64,000 bases of DNA from Phoronis australis. Lineage: Eukaryota > Phoronida > Phoronidae. Within the stretch, counting starts at the first letter, position 1, and the number at the start of each line of letters is the position of its first letter. The stretch spans positions 745,808-809,807 of the forward strand of contig NMRA01000131.1 in the NCBI GenBank assembly GCA_002633005.1. Direction: 5' to 3'. The position numbers and the translations under genes were made by a program. Below the pieces are notes generated by a model. It saw nothing but the letters and a program-made list of their open reading frames with translations, made no database searches and was not told the origin of the DNA. This document shows positions 49,637 through 60,100 of this stretch, in pieces.

Positions 49637-49642
49637 TTTATT
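49637..49642 (-). terminator. DUSP10: Candidate polyadenylation signal for DUSP10
   Basis: AATAAA on the minus strand (GAATAAAAATTGG) lies about 540 bases after the DUSP10 stop. CpG depletion continues to about 48.3 kb, so a longer 3' UTR with a more distal site is possible. Confidence 0.35.
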
Positions 49643-50184
49643 CGACATACATATTTTAACGCCAGAATAAAAAGCAATAAATAGCTTTCCATTCCTACAC
49701 ACAGTGCAAGGCTAACTCACACAAGTCAGAAGTATTGCACAAAACAGTTGTCATATTGAAAAACTGCAATGAAAGCCATGATAAACTTTGAGTAAGTAAA
49801 GATAATCAGCCCATTCAAAACACTTTGTGGTTGTCACAGAAAATAAAGCAAATGTTTGGGTTGTACAATGAACAACTGCCAGTCATAAACTGAGATCGTT
49901 TTCAAATGCTGAGGATGCACATCTCTAATTTACATTGACCATAAAATTCCCACAGGGTTGATTTGACCATGAAACATCTGCTAAGATGTCCGTCAGTCTC
50001 TGATGATGGATGTACAATTAATGCTAGAGATGGATGAAAATTGGTGAAACACTGCTAACATACAGCCACAGACAAAATCAATCAAATATTGTTTCAAATA
50101 CCCTACACGAACTGTCACCACTACACCTTTCCTGGGCTGTTATAAACATCCAAAGGCAACCGCATTGCGAAATACACAACCACC

Positions 50185-50447
50185 TCATACACTGGATTCC
50201 AATAGCAGGCGCGGTTCTAGTTTTCTCTCGATGGCTCCACTATTAAGCTCTTGTTCAAACTCCAGCAGCTGGCCCATGAAGTTGAAGTTGGGTGATATTA
50301 TCGACCGTTTCTCCTTGACAAACTTGTAAGCATCCAACATAGTCATTCTAGTATGCTTCATAATGTATGCTATGGTGATAGTAGCCGAACGTGAAATGCC
50401 AGCATGACAATGGATCAAGACTTTAGCACCATTGTGTCTCGCCTCAT
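50185..50447 (-). CDS. DUSP10: DUSP10 exon 4: phosphatase signature and C-terminus
   Basis: The exon starts after acceptor GTATCTTCCAG with two bases completing Asn298 and ends at TGA 50,187-50,185. It carries the catalytic P-loop HCHAGISRS: Cys311 nucleophile, Arg317 phosphate-binding, Ser after Arg. These are followed by the DUSP10-typical [20 protein letters not shown] and [16 protein letters not shown]. All catalytic residues are present, so the enzyme should be active. The C-terminal tail ([14 protein letters not shown]) is short, as in vertebrate DUSP10. A (CA/GT)n microsatellite lies about 190 bases upstream in intron 3. Confidence 0.95.
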
Positions 50448-50636
50448 CTGGAAGATACAACGTTGTTTTGTTAAAGTTACTTTTCACTATACAAAAACAA
50501 AATGAATAAGAAGATGAAACCAACTTCAAAACACTAACACTATCCAAGAACACCAAGATATAACACGATTGGTTGCGACTGAGGATTCCATTTTTAAACA
50601 GATAAGTATTTAAAAAAATTATATTCGAGCTCCAAC

Positions 50637-50672
50637 CCACACACACGCACGCATGCACGCACACACACACAT
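50637..50672. repeat. (CA)n microsatellite in DUSP10 intron 3
   Basis: ACACACACGCACGCATGCAC.. repeat. On the gene strand it is a GT repeat about 190 bases upstream of the exon 4 acceptor. Confidence 0.9.
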
Positions 50673-51940
50673 ATTATTGAATGATTGCTATGAATCTTTT
50701 CTTCTGCTTTTGTGCTCATTTTTTAAATCGTTTTAAAGTAGTGGAGGTAAAAAGTTAGTAAAGAGCCGAAATAGCAGATGGCCTGCAACTACAAACTTAA
50801 TACAACTTCACTGCATGTTTTGAATGAACAGCAAGTACTAAAATGTGCAACAAAGTGTTGGCACCAAGTGTTCCACCATTGGCCAGCTCATTGTGTGAGA
50901 AGGTGAATCACAAGGTTTGCATAAATGTGTTAATCAGCGCAGACAAACTTGTAAATCGGTGTGGTGCAACAGGACTAGGCCTGTTTTAATGCCACGCAAT
51001 AACAAAGAATGGACTACATGTTGTCGCCACCAAATGTTCTAACAGTGGCCAGCAGATGTCTTGAGCAGTGAATCACAGTGTAGGATTATTGTGTTAATCA
51101 GCGCAGACAAATGTGTAAACTGCATCACCCATCAGGATTAAACCTGGCTTAAACCTGCCATTGTTCCGTGATTTCCTGTACAGCCAAGAGCGATGTATGA
51201 CATCACAAATATGAAAGTTACTCTGAGGAGTGGTGCTCATCCGAGTCTACCGGGAGAAAATAATGTGGGAACTTTTTGCAATGAGCATGATTCATGTGTT
51301 TATTTTGCTGTATACTTATATCCAACCGGGTGTAGTTGTATTTGTTTAATTCAATCAAGTAATAATTCAAACAAAAGGGACCTTTTGAATTCATTGAGGA
51401 AGAGTAGCAGACTGAAACAATAACAGTCATTAGTCATAAGGCTGTTTATGACAAGTTGCATGAGCAATTAGTGACAAGGTACAAGATGGAGAAATTGTCC
51501 ACCTGGAAAATATACATTTAAAGTTTGCATTCTGATAGACAGACCCTGACACAACAGAACAGATTACTTTGTAGTTCACACACTTTTAAAGTGCACTACG
51601 ACGAAATTGAATATTTCAGATCATTACGCAATATCATATGATAAACACTCATATAATATTGCATAATATAGTACGCAAATGAATAAGCTTTTGCTGAATT
51701 TTGGAAATCATATCATTTAATTATGATGGAAAATTATGAGAGTTATTTATGAGAATTACATCCATCTAAATTAAAAGCTTAAAGCTGAATACCACCCTGT
51801 TTAAGAGACTAAAATGAAAATCAAATTGTGTCTTTTACTCTCATAACATTGGTCTTGTAATGTTCTTTACCATCATTGGATTCCATTTCCATGAACTAAC
51901 AAAAACACTGAAACCATCAGTAACTCAAAAAAACACTTTA

Positions 51941-52186
51941 GAGTTTTTGAATAGAGGCTGGCCAACCCTAAAGCTACAAATCTGAAAATGTAGCATGTAG
52001 GCAATGCCTACGGTTTGAGTTGTTAAAAGAAATGGAATCCTATCATGGTAAGGTACATCACAAGAGTTTTTGAATAGAGGCTGGCCAACCCTAAAGCTAC
52101 AAATTTGAAAATGTAGCATGTAGGCAATGCCTACGGTTTGAATTCTTAAAAGAAATGGAATCATATCATGGTAAGGTACATCACAA
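51941..52186. repeat. 123-bp tandem duplication, two copies
   Basis: GAGTTTTTGAATAGAGGCTG starts copy 1 at 51,941 and copy 2 at 52,064. Both run through GCAATGCCTACGGTTTGA to GGTACATCACAAG with only a few substitutions, which points to a recent event. Since 123 is a multiple of 3, one minus frame passes through both copies. This is incidental. Confidence 0.95.
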
Positions 52187-52408
52187 GACCAATTTTATAA
52201 GAGTTAAAGGCACAATTCGATTTTCGTTTTTGCCTAGCCAAACAGGGAAAAATGCGACTTTAGCGGGATTTCAGACTTTCATATTATTCAGTTATCAGAA
52301 AGCAATCTAATTAAAAATACAAAATTTCAGTTCATTCCTTCAAAATAGAGTTTTCGTGTGAACCCTACAAGATTATTGCAGTAAACTTTTAAAGAAATTT
52401 AATAAGTA

Positions 52409-52644
52409 AATGTCGGATATAACGAGCTCGAATTTTGAGAACCAACTTTCTCCACTGAAGAATGGGCATTGAACGATAATGATCGGATACAACGTGCATG
52501 AATTTTGAGAATCAGTTTTCTCCACTGAATAATGGGTATCAAAGAATAATGGTCGGATTTAACACTTTTGAATTTTGAGATCCACTGAATAACGGGCTTC
52601 AAACTGGTTCTCAAATTATGGGTACGTTAAATCTGACTATTGCC
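52409..52644. mobile_element. Foldback element family FB1, copy 2 (expanded, three half-units)
   Basis: Three consecutive units of about 70 bp each begin ATG(T/A/G)(T)CGGAT and contain GAATTTTGAGA(ACCA)..TCTCCACTGAA.AATGGG. The segment closes with AAACTGGTTCTCAAATTATG and an inverse terminal ATCTGACTATTGCC. It matches the compact palindromic copy at 59.2 kb but has an amplified left arm. Confidence 0.65.
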
Positions 52645-53980
52645 GAAATTTAAAAACGCTCAAAATCTATGCACTTTTTTAGCTACTATAGATTTAAATT
52701 TACATAAATCTTTACAATGCTAGATGCATGTATTCAATTTAAAACTTGCGGTTAATATTAACAAATACAGTATAAATAAGCATCAGCAATTTTCACATGC
52801 ATTGTTTTCTATAATCGTGAGAAGGTTTGGAATTTGAGAAAATTTGAAATATTCAAGGCACACATTATCTGAATGCTGCACAGAGTGCTGTCAAGTCATA
52901 TGATCTACTTTATTCATGACACATCACGACTATTTGAACCAATTATGGGAAATAATTAATAAACAAGACCATTGTTAGTAAGTCACAGTTTCAGACAGTT
53001 AGTTCACAGTTACAATGACTCATGACTGAGGCCATTAAAACCAGTCCCCATGGACCAAGAATGGAATCTGAAGGCCTGTCTTCAATAAAAATCAGACACT
53101 CAACACCACTTGGTAGGAGTTAAGCATGCAACAACAAATGACATGCTAAAAAGTAATAGTTAGCAACAAAAGAGAGTTAACACAGTTGAACTGTTGCATA
53201 CGCATAAATTTAAAACAACCTCCAATGAACAAAAAGTAGTAAACCACCATGTTCAAAAATAGTATTGAGAAATAGAAAACAAAACGGAGTTCTTGCTCCA
53301 TTAATAAATGGTTTGAATACGGTACTTCTAATTCTGTCAGCAAGCATGCGTTTTGTACCAATTAACCTCATAACTAAAGTTCCATATAAAGTACACAGGT
53401 TTGAACCATACAAGGCCAATTACTGGTAGTCAGGTCCAGTTGATACTGGTTACAGTTAGTGGGTCAACAACTGTTGGTATGACTCATTGCTATCAATCAG
53501 GGAACAGGGTGAGCTTATGGAAATGGCCGTTTTTATTTTTACACAGCCAACAAAAATAGATGGTGGTATCATAAGTGAACAGCAAAATAGCAGACAATCA
53601 AGAGTGAATAGAGTACAGGGATAGGCATTGAGAGAGTGGAACAGTGAGGCTAGCCCACAAGCTACATTACATGTTATTAAATATTGAACTGTTATTTATG
53701 TTTCACATATGATGCCTTAGCTAGAGGTGTACACGTCAATATGGTGCAGTCATTAAATATTACAATGCTTAAATAAAATACGTATGATACTTTTAGCTAG
53801 GCACAAACTACTACAGAGGAACTACTACAGAACTACTACAGGAACTACTACAGAGGAACAGCGAGTACAAAATGTGCTTCAAAGCCCGTTTGTAGTTGTA
53901 GCACTTGTTTTGACTCTTCCCAAAAAAACTGGAAATATTCCATTAATACTATTATTGTTGTCACTGTTGTCACTACTGTC

Positions 53981-53991
53981 ACTATTGGTGC

Positions 53992-54042
<51 letters not shown>

Positions 54043-54187
54043 CATTATTACTATTATTATCATCATCATCATCATCAGTATTATTATGTTCAATATGTTT
54101 TACACCAGTTTCGAAAAGCCTGTTTTATTGTTCTGTTTCATGAGAGTGTGTGTTTGAAACAGTGTTGCATAGTTGCACTATTGGTGC

Positions 54188-54220
<33 letters not shown>

Positions 54221-54330
54221 CATCATCATCAGTATTATTATGTTCAATATGTTTTACACCACTTTCGAAAAGCCTGTTTTATTGTTCTGTTTCATGAGAG
54301 TGTGTGTTTGAAACAGTGTTGCATAGTTGT
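53981..54330. repeat. 196-bp tandem duplication containing (ATT)n/(ATC)n arrays
   Basis: ACTATTGGTGCTGTTATTAT begins copy 1 at 53,981 and copy 2 at 54,177. Each copy has an (ATT)n-(ATC)n array followed by GTTCAATATGTTTTACACCA..GTGTTGCATAGTTG. The flanking unique parts are nearly identical, while the array is much shorter in copy 2. So the duplication happened first and the arrays then changed length, or the second array contracted. Confidence 0.9.
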
Positions 54331-54554
54331 ACAGGGCTCAACGCCCAGTATAACGTCAATTCCCTAGTGCGATCTAGCATACTTCCCATGACGCCTAACA
54401 GGAACTGAGATTCCCGAAACAAGGAAACCCCCGCATGGGGGGGGGGGGGTTGAAAAAGTGCTGGCCTCTACAAACGTGGCATAGTTGGCAACAGCCGCAA
54501 ATGAAATAAATGAAATACCGGAGTTGAGGAATCAAGATTGCCCAGTCGGGTTTC

Positions 54555-54803
54555 TTATTTCGGTTGAATGGAAATAAGGAGTGCTCCGTAACCAGCAATG
54601 TCCATGTTGGGCACAATATACTGCGCATGCTCACCTACTAAGGCAGACAATCTGCACCCATGAACTGTGAATGACTTGTTCCAATTTTTACTTAACGATT
54701 CCAACTCCCGTCTATTTACTTCCTGTAGTATATCGTGTGCATGCTCGGATGTGTATGTGGCGAATTGGAATTTAACCAAGTCCCAAACAAAATCTGAGGT
54801 CAT
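54555..54803 (-). other. Intronic 82-codon ORF with strong Kozak context, sense to DUSP10
   Basis: GTTGCCAAGATGACC opens MTSDFVWDLVKFQFATYTSE.., which runs 82 codons to TAA at 54,555. It has heptad-like E/L spacing (HDILQEVNRRELESL) and ends ALLISIQPK. No splice sites join it to DUSP10 and I recognise no family. It could be a retrocopy fragment, a small nested gene or chance. Confidence 0.22.
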
Positions 54804-55005
54804 CTTGGCAACCTGTCCAACCTCATCATTGTCATCCTAATTATTGTTATTGATATTTAATGTGTTACCATCACCACTTAGACAAATTTAATATATCCCA
54901 ATATTAAACGTCAAGAAAATTGATTTTCCATAAAACTGAACATAACATCGAGACATAAAAGAAACAACTAAGCAAAAAACATATGTTAAAGAAACAATTA
55001 CTTAC

Positions 55006-55185
55006 TGATAAATTCGAAGGCTTCATCAAAGTATTGCTTGAGATTTTGTTGAGAATTGTCAGAGGCCGGTAAGCGTTTATACAGTAGTCCCTCATGGTGA
55101 TTTGGAATGTGACTGGTTGTATTCAAGATGTACCTAGTGTTTAGCGAGTCCAGTAAAACTTTATCTTCACTGTCCTTTTCATTAC
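55006..55185 (-). CDS. DUSP10: DUSP10 exon 3: N-terminal half of the phosphatase domain
   Basis: 180 nt between TATTTCTTTCCAG and TATCA|GTAAGT, phase 1 on both sides. It encodes the conserved (G)NEKDSEDKVLLDSLN, ILNTTSHIPNHHEG, YKRLPASDNSQQNL and QYFDEAFEFI. Asp280 in LPASDN is the general acid of the catalytic cycle. Its spacing to Cys311 equals that of the human enzyme. The donor is a perfect GTAAGT. Confidence 0.95.
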
Positions 55186-55479
55186 CTGGAAAGAAATACA
55201 AAGCCAGTAAAATATTGTGATCCTCAACAGTGGCAACTAAGGAGGGAGACGATGAAAGTCCTCCACAATCACGGCTCACACTGAAGTTGTCATATTCTTT
55301 TACAAGGTACATTTAAAACGCATTGAAAAGTATTGAGGTTTCTTTTATATTCATGGTATCGTCCAAATGCTATTGAAGCTCACCGAGTAAATGAGAGTAC
55401 AATTCAGGTGAATAAAATATACATCATATGTCTTCTGAGAAAATCTAATGAAACTATTCACTATAGATTTTGCTTCACA

Positions 55480-55600
55480 TATTACCCTTACTATATCTGG
55501 AAGCAATATTAATATCAATATTATTACTACTATGACTATTATTATAATTAGTATTGTTGCTATTACTCTAACTATTACTATAATTGTATTATAGTTCAAG
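55480..55600. repeat. (ATT)n-like imperfect microsatellite in DUSP10 intron 2
   Basis: Degenerate TATTATTACTACTATGAC.. stretch of about 120 bp, just upstream of exon 3 on the gene strand. Confidence 0.75.
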
Positions 55601-56993
55601 ACCATGTATTGACATGGTAACATCATAACGAGTAAAATTAAATTAAAGGGGGGGATGAACGAAAATGATACTGTTTACTACAGTTTATTTTTGTTGACCA
55701 TTAGACAAGGTCCAGCAAGAAATTTTGAGCCAGGTCTGAAAGTTTACCAGAAGTCTGCTTGTTGGGTAAAAGAAACTCAACCAAATTTGACAAGGAAATG
55801 GATTTATAAACAAGGCAATTAGGACAGTTGGCTCTATGTTGGCTTTAGAAAAAAAGTTGTAAACAAGCTGGAAATGATGAATGTTGAAAATATGTCAGAA
55901 TGGCAAAAATACAACGGGACATGCATTTTCAAGCTCTTCATCTGAAGTATCCCATTAAAAATATTTTGGGCCTCTGACTCAATCCAACAGTGCTTCATTT
56001 TTTCACAAAGCACTCTGATTGCTACTCCTGTCAACAACATTTTTATAATCAGAAAATGAAACAGATTTTACATGAGTCATCACAACATATGGAAATAATA
56101 ACGCTTCTTTAAAAATAAGCCAACCAGACACCAATCAGAGATTGGGCTAAAATATGATCAAGCAAAAATCAAGGAATACGACATATGTTACTGGAGAGTA
56201 GAACAAGTTGGTTTCCTGCTTTGCCTAGTTTGTGCTTGAAGCTGTTTAGAATGAGTCATTCTCTGTCAATTAACAATGCCGCGATAATTAGCTTAGTTTG
56301 GCAAGCATGAAGGTATGACATTTTGAAATAAAACACATCTATAAGTAGTAAGAGACACCATAGCCACTTAGGGTCAAAGGGATGCATATCCCCATGTGTC
56401 CACTTGACCAGTGAGTCACAGATAGGAAGTTGGGAGTTACTTCCAGTGGTCTTTTTGTGTAAATGAACATTGCTGACCGAATTGAAAAATGGCACATTTG
56501 CAAAATCATGGTTTACCTTTCTTATTTAAGTCACTTTCTCAACACTGACACTTATAAAATAAAACTTTCACACATTATTATTGGACAAAAGAGCATTTTT
56601 CAATACATAACTTTAGATATCATCAACTTACATTTCTTAATGACCAAAAATTTTTAAAATTTTGCACATGGTCACAAATAAAGAATCATGTTTCTTAGCT
56701 TATATACCGTGCTAATGATCAATTTAGAATTTTGATAATGAGTTGACCATTTTGTTCAAAACATGGTTAAGTGCTTAAGATTGAAGATTTTCTTGAAAGT
56801 TTGCAATTTGCAAAGCAAACATCCACCATATTCATTCAGTACCCTTAATTTCATAACCAGTTATCTTATTTTTCAGATATCTCTCTAAAACTATTGAAGG
56901 GGTGAGCAATACACAACAAAAACGAACTAAAAAACTATACGATACTTGTCATGAAATAAATGCATTTAATAATCGATAAATAACTCTAATTAC

Positions 56994-57146
56994 CTAAGTA
57001 TAAAAACGGTAGTATTTCTGAGGCCTGCTGGGTAAACTCATTCAAACCCGGTGACTCTGGACTGCAGACAGCTTCACACTTGTTGGGACTTATCAATGTA
57101 TCCTCACAAAGTTCACTGTTCGCCTGACGAAACGCATTCAGCCCGC
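56994..57146 (-). CDS. DUSP10: DUSP10 exon 2: linker and start of the phosphatase domain
   Basis: 153 nt between TTTTATTTGCAG and CTTAG|GTAATT, phase 1 on both sides. It completes the QGGLNAFRQANSELC end of the rhodanese domain. It then gives a variable acidic/polar linker containing two Cys residues and enters the phosphatase fold with ASEILPFLYLG, the standard beta-1 segment of DUSPs (PFLFLGN in human). Confidence 0.95.
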
Positions 57147-60100
57147 CTGCAAATAAAAAGCACCAGAACTCATGAAAGTATAAAACTTGCAATGCACAAT
57201 ACATGGAGCCCACAAATTACTTTGTTCTAGTTTCACATTTATAGAACCTGTTTCGAGTGCCAAAAATCAAACTTATTTACAGAATGATTTTAATTTCAAA
57301 TAACTAACCCTTGATATACTCACTGAACAAAGAAAGTTGTTGCACTTTCATGTTGAAGATCTATGACTAACTAAACTTTCTATAAGTTAAGAAAGTTGAA
57401 TGAAATTGAAGATAGAAAAGGATAAGTTGTCTAGCTTCCCCGGTGTATCAGAAAAGTGCAAGGAAACACCCTTTGCACTGGGAACCTAATTATAATATTA
57501 AGTTCTGTCCGTCATGACTCAAACTTTGGAAGATCTTGCCACTAATTAAAGTGATGCAGTGCCTTGGTGAATGAAATGATTCATGCCAGCTCGGCTGTCA
57601 CCCTCATTCGTTGACTCCCGACTGTGGTCACATGACCAATCACATGGCACGGTGTCCGTGAATCATTGAGGAGAGAGAATTAAAGCAAAACCACTGTCTT
57701 TGTTTAAAAGCATAATTAGGGAGAGACAAGATTAACTTAATTTCATATTATGGATTGGCATAACATGAAAGCAATCCATGAGAGATATTATGTAAATATG
57801 AACAATTTGACACTTGCAAGCTGAGATGAGAAACAGCAAGACATAGGTTCATAATACTGAAATTAAATTCCTATAATTGTTCACAACACTGAATCAGAGT
57901 GTTGTAAAATTAGATTACGAAAGAAGTAGCAACTGAGCAGTACAACAGAGTGAATATTTTGATATTATGTCACATAATGTGCGTGAAGAGGTATTTTGAT
58001 AAGGGAAAAACGCTACACAACTTTGTAATTGACCAAAGCATCTTCACAAAAGTATATTAAAATCCTATTTCAGTTTACTAGAATAAATTGTTAAAATATA
58101 GGAGTGCAGAATCAGAGTGCAAATTTCCAATTGCTTCATTAGCAATGGCTCAGTTGTGGGTACAACTGTCAGAATCATATAGCTCTCACAGACACACCAA
58201 TCACATATAGCTATGCAAAATTGCAGAAATTCTTTTTGACGCCCTCCTCACCCCAGAAAAAATAAGCTAGTATTCCCTACAACTCCATTATGTCATTTTC
58301 TGTTGATGCCAATCAGTATGTTTTGCAAACTTGCACAATGTACACCCCTGTGGGAATCTGAGGTGCAAAGGTTTTCCTAAACCAAATTTGGACTGTGTCA
58401 AAGTGTATTTATCAGCCAAACAGTAAGCATAAGCTTACATTGAAGTCCCTGTCCAGTTGTTTACAATTGTGACCATCCACAGTGTGTAATTATAGATTGG
58501 TGAGTCATATCCCACCATATGTTTTCAGTGTTATCAGACATGTTGTGTGGTAACTGAGTTCACAGGATAGGACCACCAGATAAAGACAGTGTCCCTCCAA
58601 CAAAGAAGAAAACCACCTAGCGCACAACTTTCAGTTTTAGTTTGCTTAATTTGGCAAGACTTTTCAACTGATTTTTGATACTAAATTTGAATGATATAAT
58701 TCTGTTAAAACTTCAAACGCACTGCACTAGTGCAAAGGTGGCAAAACAAACTTTAGAAATTGAGGCAATATTTTGATAAAAGATGGTGATAATTAATAGT
58801 TTGTAACTAATTCTACATGTAAAAAGGACACAGTCAAATATCACTGAAGAGTACCTTCCTTCAATCAATTTTATACATTCCACATTTTTCTCTCAATTTT
58901 GGAATAACACAGAAAGAAGTAAAGACAGACAGAAAGCAGAGAACTTTTAAGTTCTGACTGGGTTTGCTTAAAAGATTCAAGGTTCTTTGTTCACACAAAC
59001 AATGAATAGCAGTTGGAAATTATAACAGCATGGCTGTACATTTGGCACAAAAAAAAATGTGGAGCATTACAAGGAAGCTTTCTCGACAGATAACCCGAAA
59101 CAATTTCTAAAATATAAGAAAACTGATGATGAAAGTATGATTTAGGTACCCTGTTCAGAGAAGGCACAGAGATTGTGGCAATAGTCAGATACAACGAGCA
59201 CACATTTTGAGAACTAGTTGATGCCCATTCATCAGTGGAGAAAACTGGTTCTCAAAAAGCTGGCACTTTTGTATCCGACTATTACCAAAATTGCAGTTAT
59301 AAACAAACACCTAAAACAAAACGGCTGAAATAATTTTTGTCCACGAACAACTGACAGATATCAGATTTTGGAAAGTTTGACTCATGCAAGCACTGGTCAT
59401 AGTCAGAATGACACAGCGACTATTTATGGTCACTAGTCAGAATGGTCAGACAAACTGGGTTAGAACCGAGTCAAGTCATCGTCATCACGTCATCCTCATC
59501 ATCAATGCTATCGCTATCACAACTTTGTAATTATTAATCACGCTACTTAACTCAAACTGGCGACGGGCTGTCTGCCTGATTAGCTATATTGCCGATAATT
59601 TCATAATCTTACCAAATCCTTATCTCATCTGACTGTTATTGTATTGACAACAACATTGAAATGGACTCCTGAAAATTACCTCACTATTAAAATAATTATA
59701 CAAATGACAACTGGGGTAATATTATTTAACAGACAATGAATTAAAGTAAGTTTCAAAACAAACTCACTCAATGTAAATTTCCTTTGCACAGCGAAACAAG
59801 GGTTGGTTTCATTTCCTTGTGGTGTAAAAAACTACATTGAATTGACTATAAAAGTTCAAGTGTAATCAGTCTGGCAGAATCAGGAACTGTGTGGCAAAGC
59901 AGAGCCCAAACACCATGTTTTGGCTGGCCTCAACATTATTATCATCTAAAAATAGCTCAAGGCTTTCCCCAATGCCCAACAATGGGAAAACCTACTGCAG
60001 GTGTTCTCAGTGGTAATATATAATACACATATTAGTAAAAAATCAATAATTTTTTAGATGATGGTTTCAAACTATGGAAATAATTTTTATTGGGTCTCCC

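Larger units (their letters stand above)
50448..55005 (-). other. DUSP10: DUSP10 intron 3, rich in tandem duplications and foldback elements
   Basis: The 4.6-kb intron holds a 123-bp perfect-length tandem duplication (51,941-52,186), foldback element FB1 copy 2 (52,409-52,644), a 196-bp duplication carrying (ATT)n arrays (53,981-54,330), a 14-base G run near 54,437, and a Kozak-preceded 82-codon frame on the same strand (54,803-54,555). Confidence 0.8.

Noticed and set aside
50448-50670. Continuous reading upstream of the DUSP10 catalytic exon (including a VCVHACVCV-like start)
   Set aside because: It is intron: a (CA)n microsatellite and polypyrimidine tract read through in frame. The acceptor GTATCTTCCAG at 50,448 and phase agreement with exon 3 set the real boundary.
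51925-52164. Repeated 41-residue peptide frame
   Set aside because: It arises from the 123-bp tandem duplication, whose length happens to preserve frame. No splice or start signals.
52399-52614. 71-codon frame with repeated motifs
   Set aside because: It lies entirely within the three-unit foldback element FB1.
53784-54143. 119-codon leucine/serine-rich frame and its isoleucine/methionine-rich antisense frame
   Set aside because: Both are translations of the (ATT)n/(ATC)n microsatellite arrays.
55351-55626. Hydrophobic 91-codon frame resembling a membrane protein
   Set aside because: It is the translation of an ATT-like microsatellite in DUSP10 intron 2. The string of I/V residues comes from the repeat.
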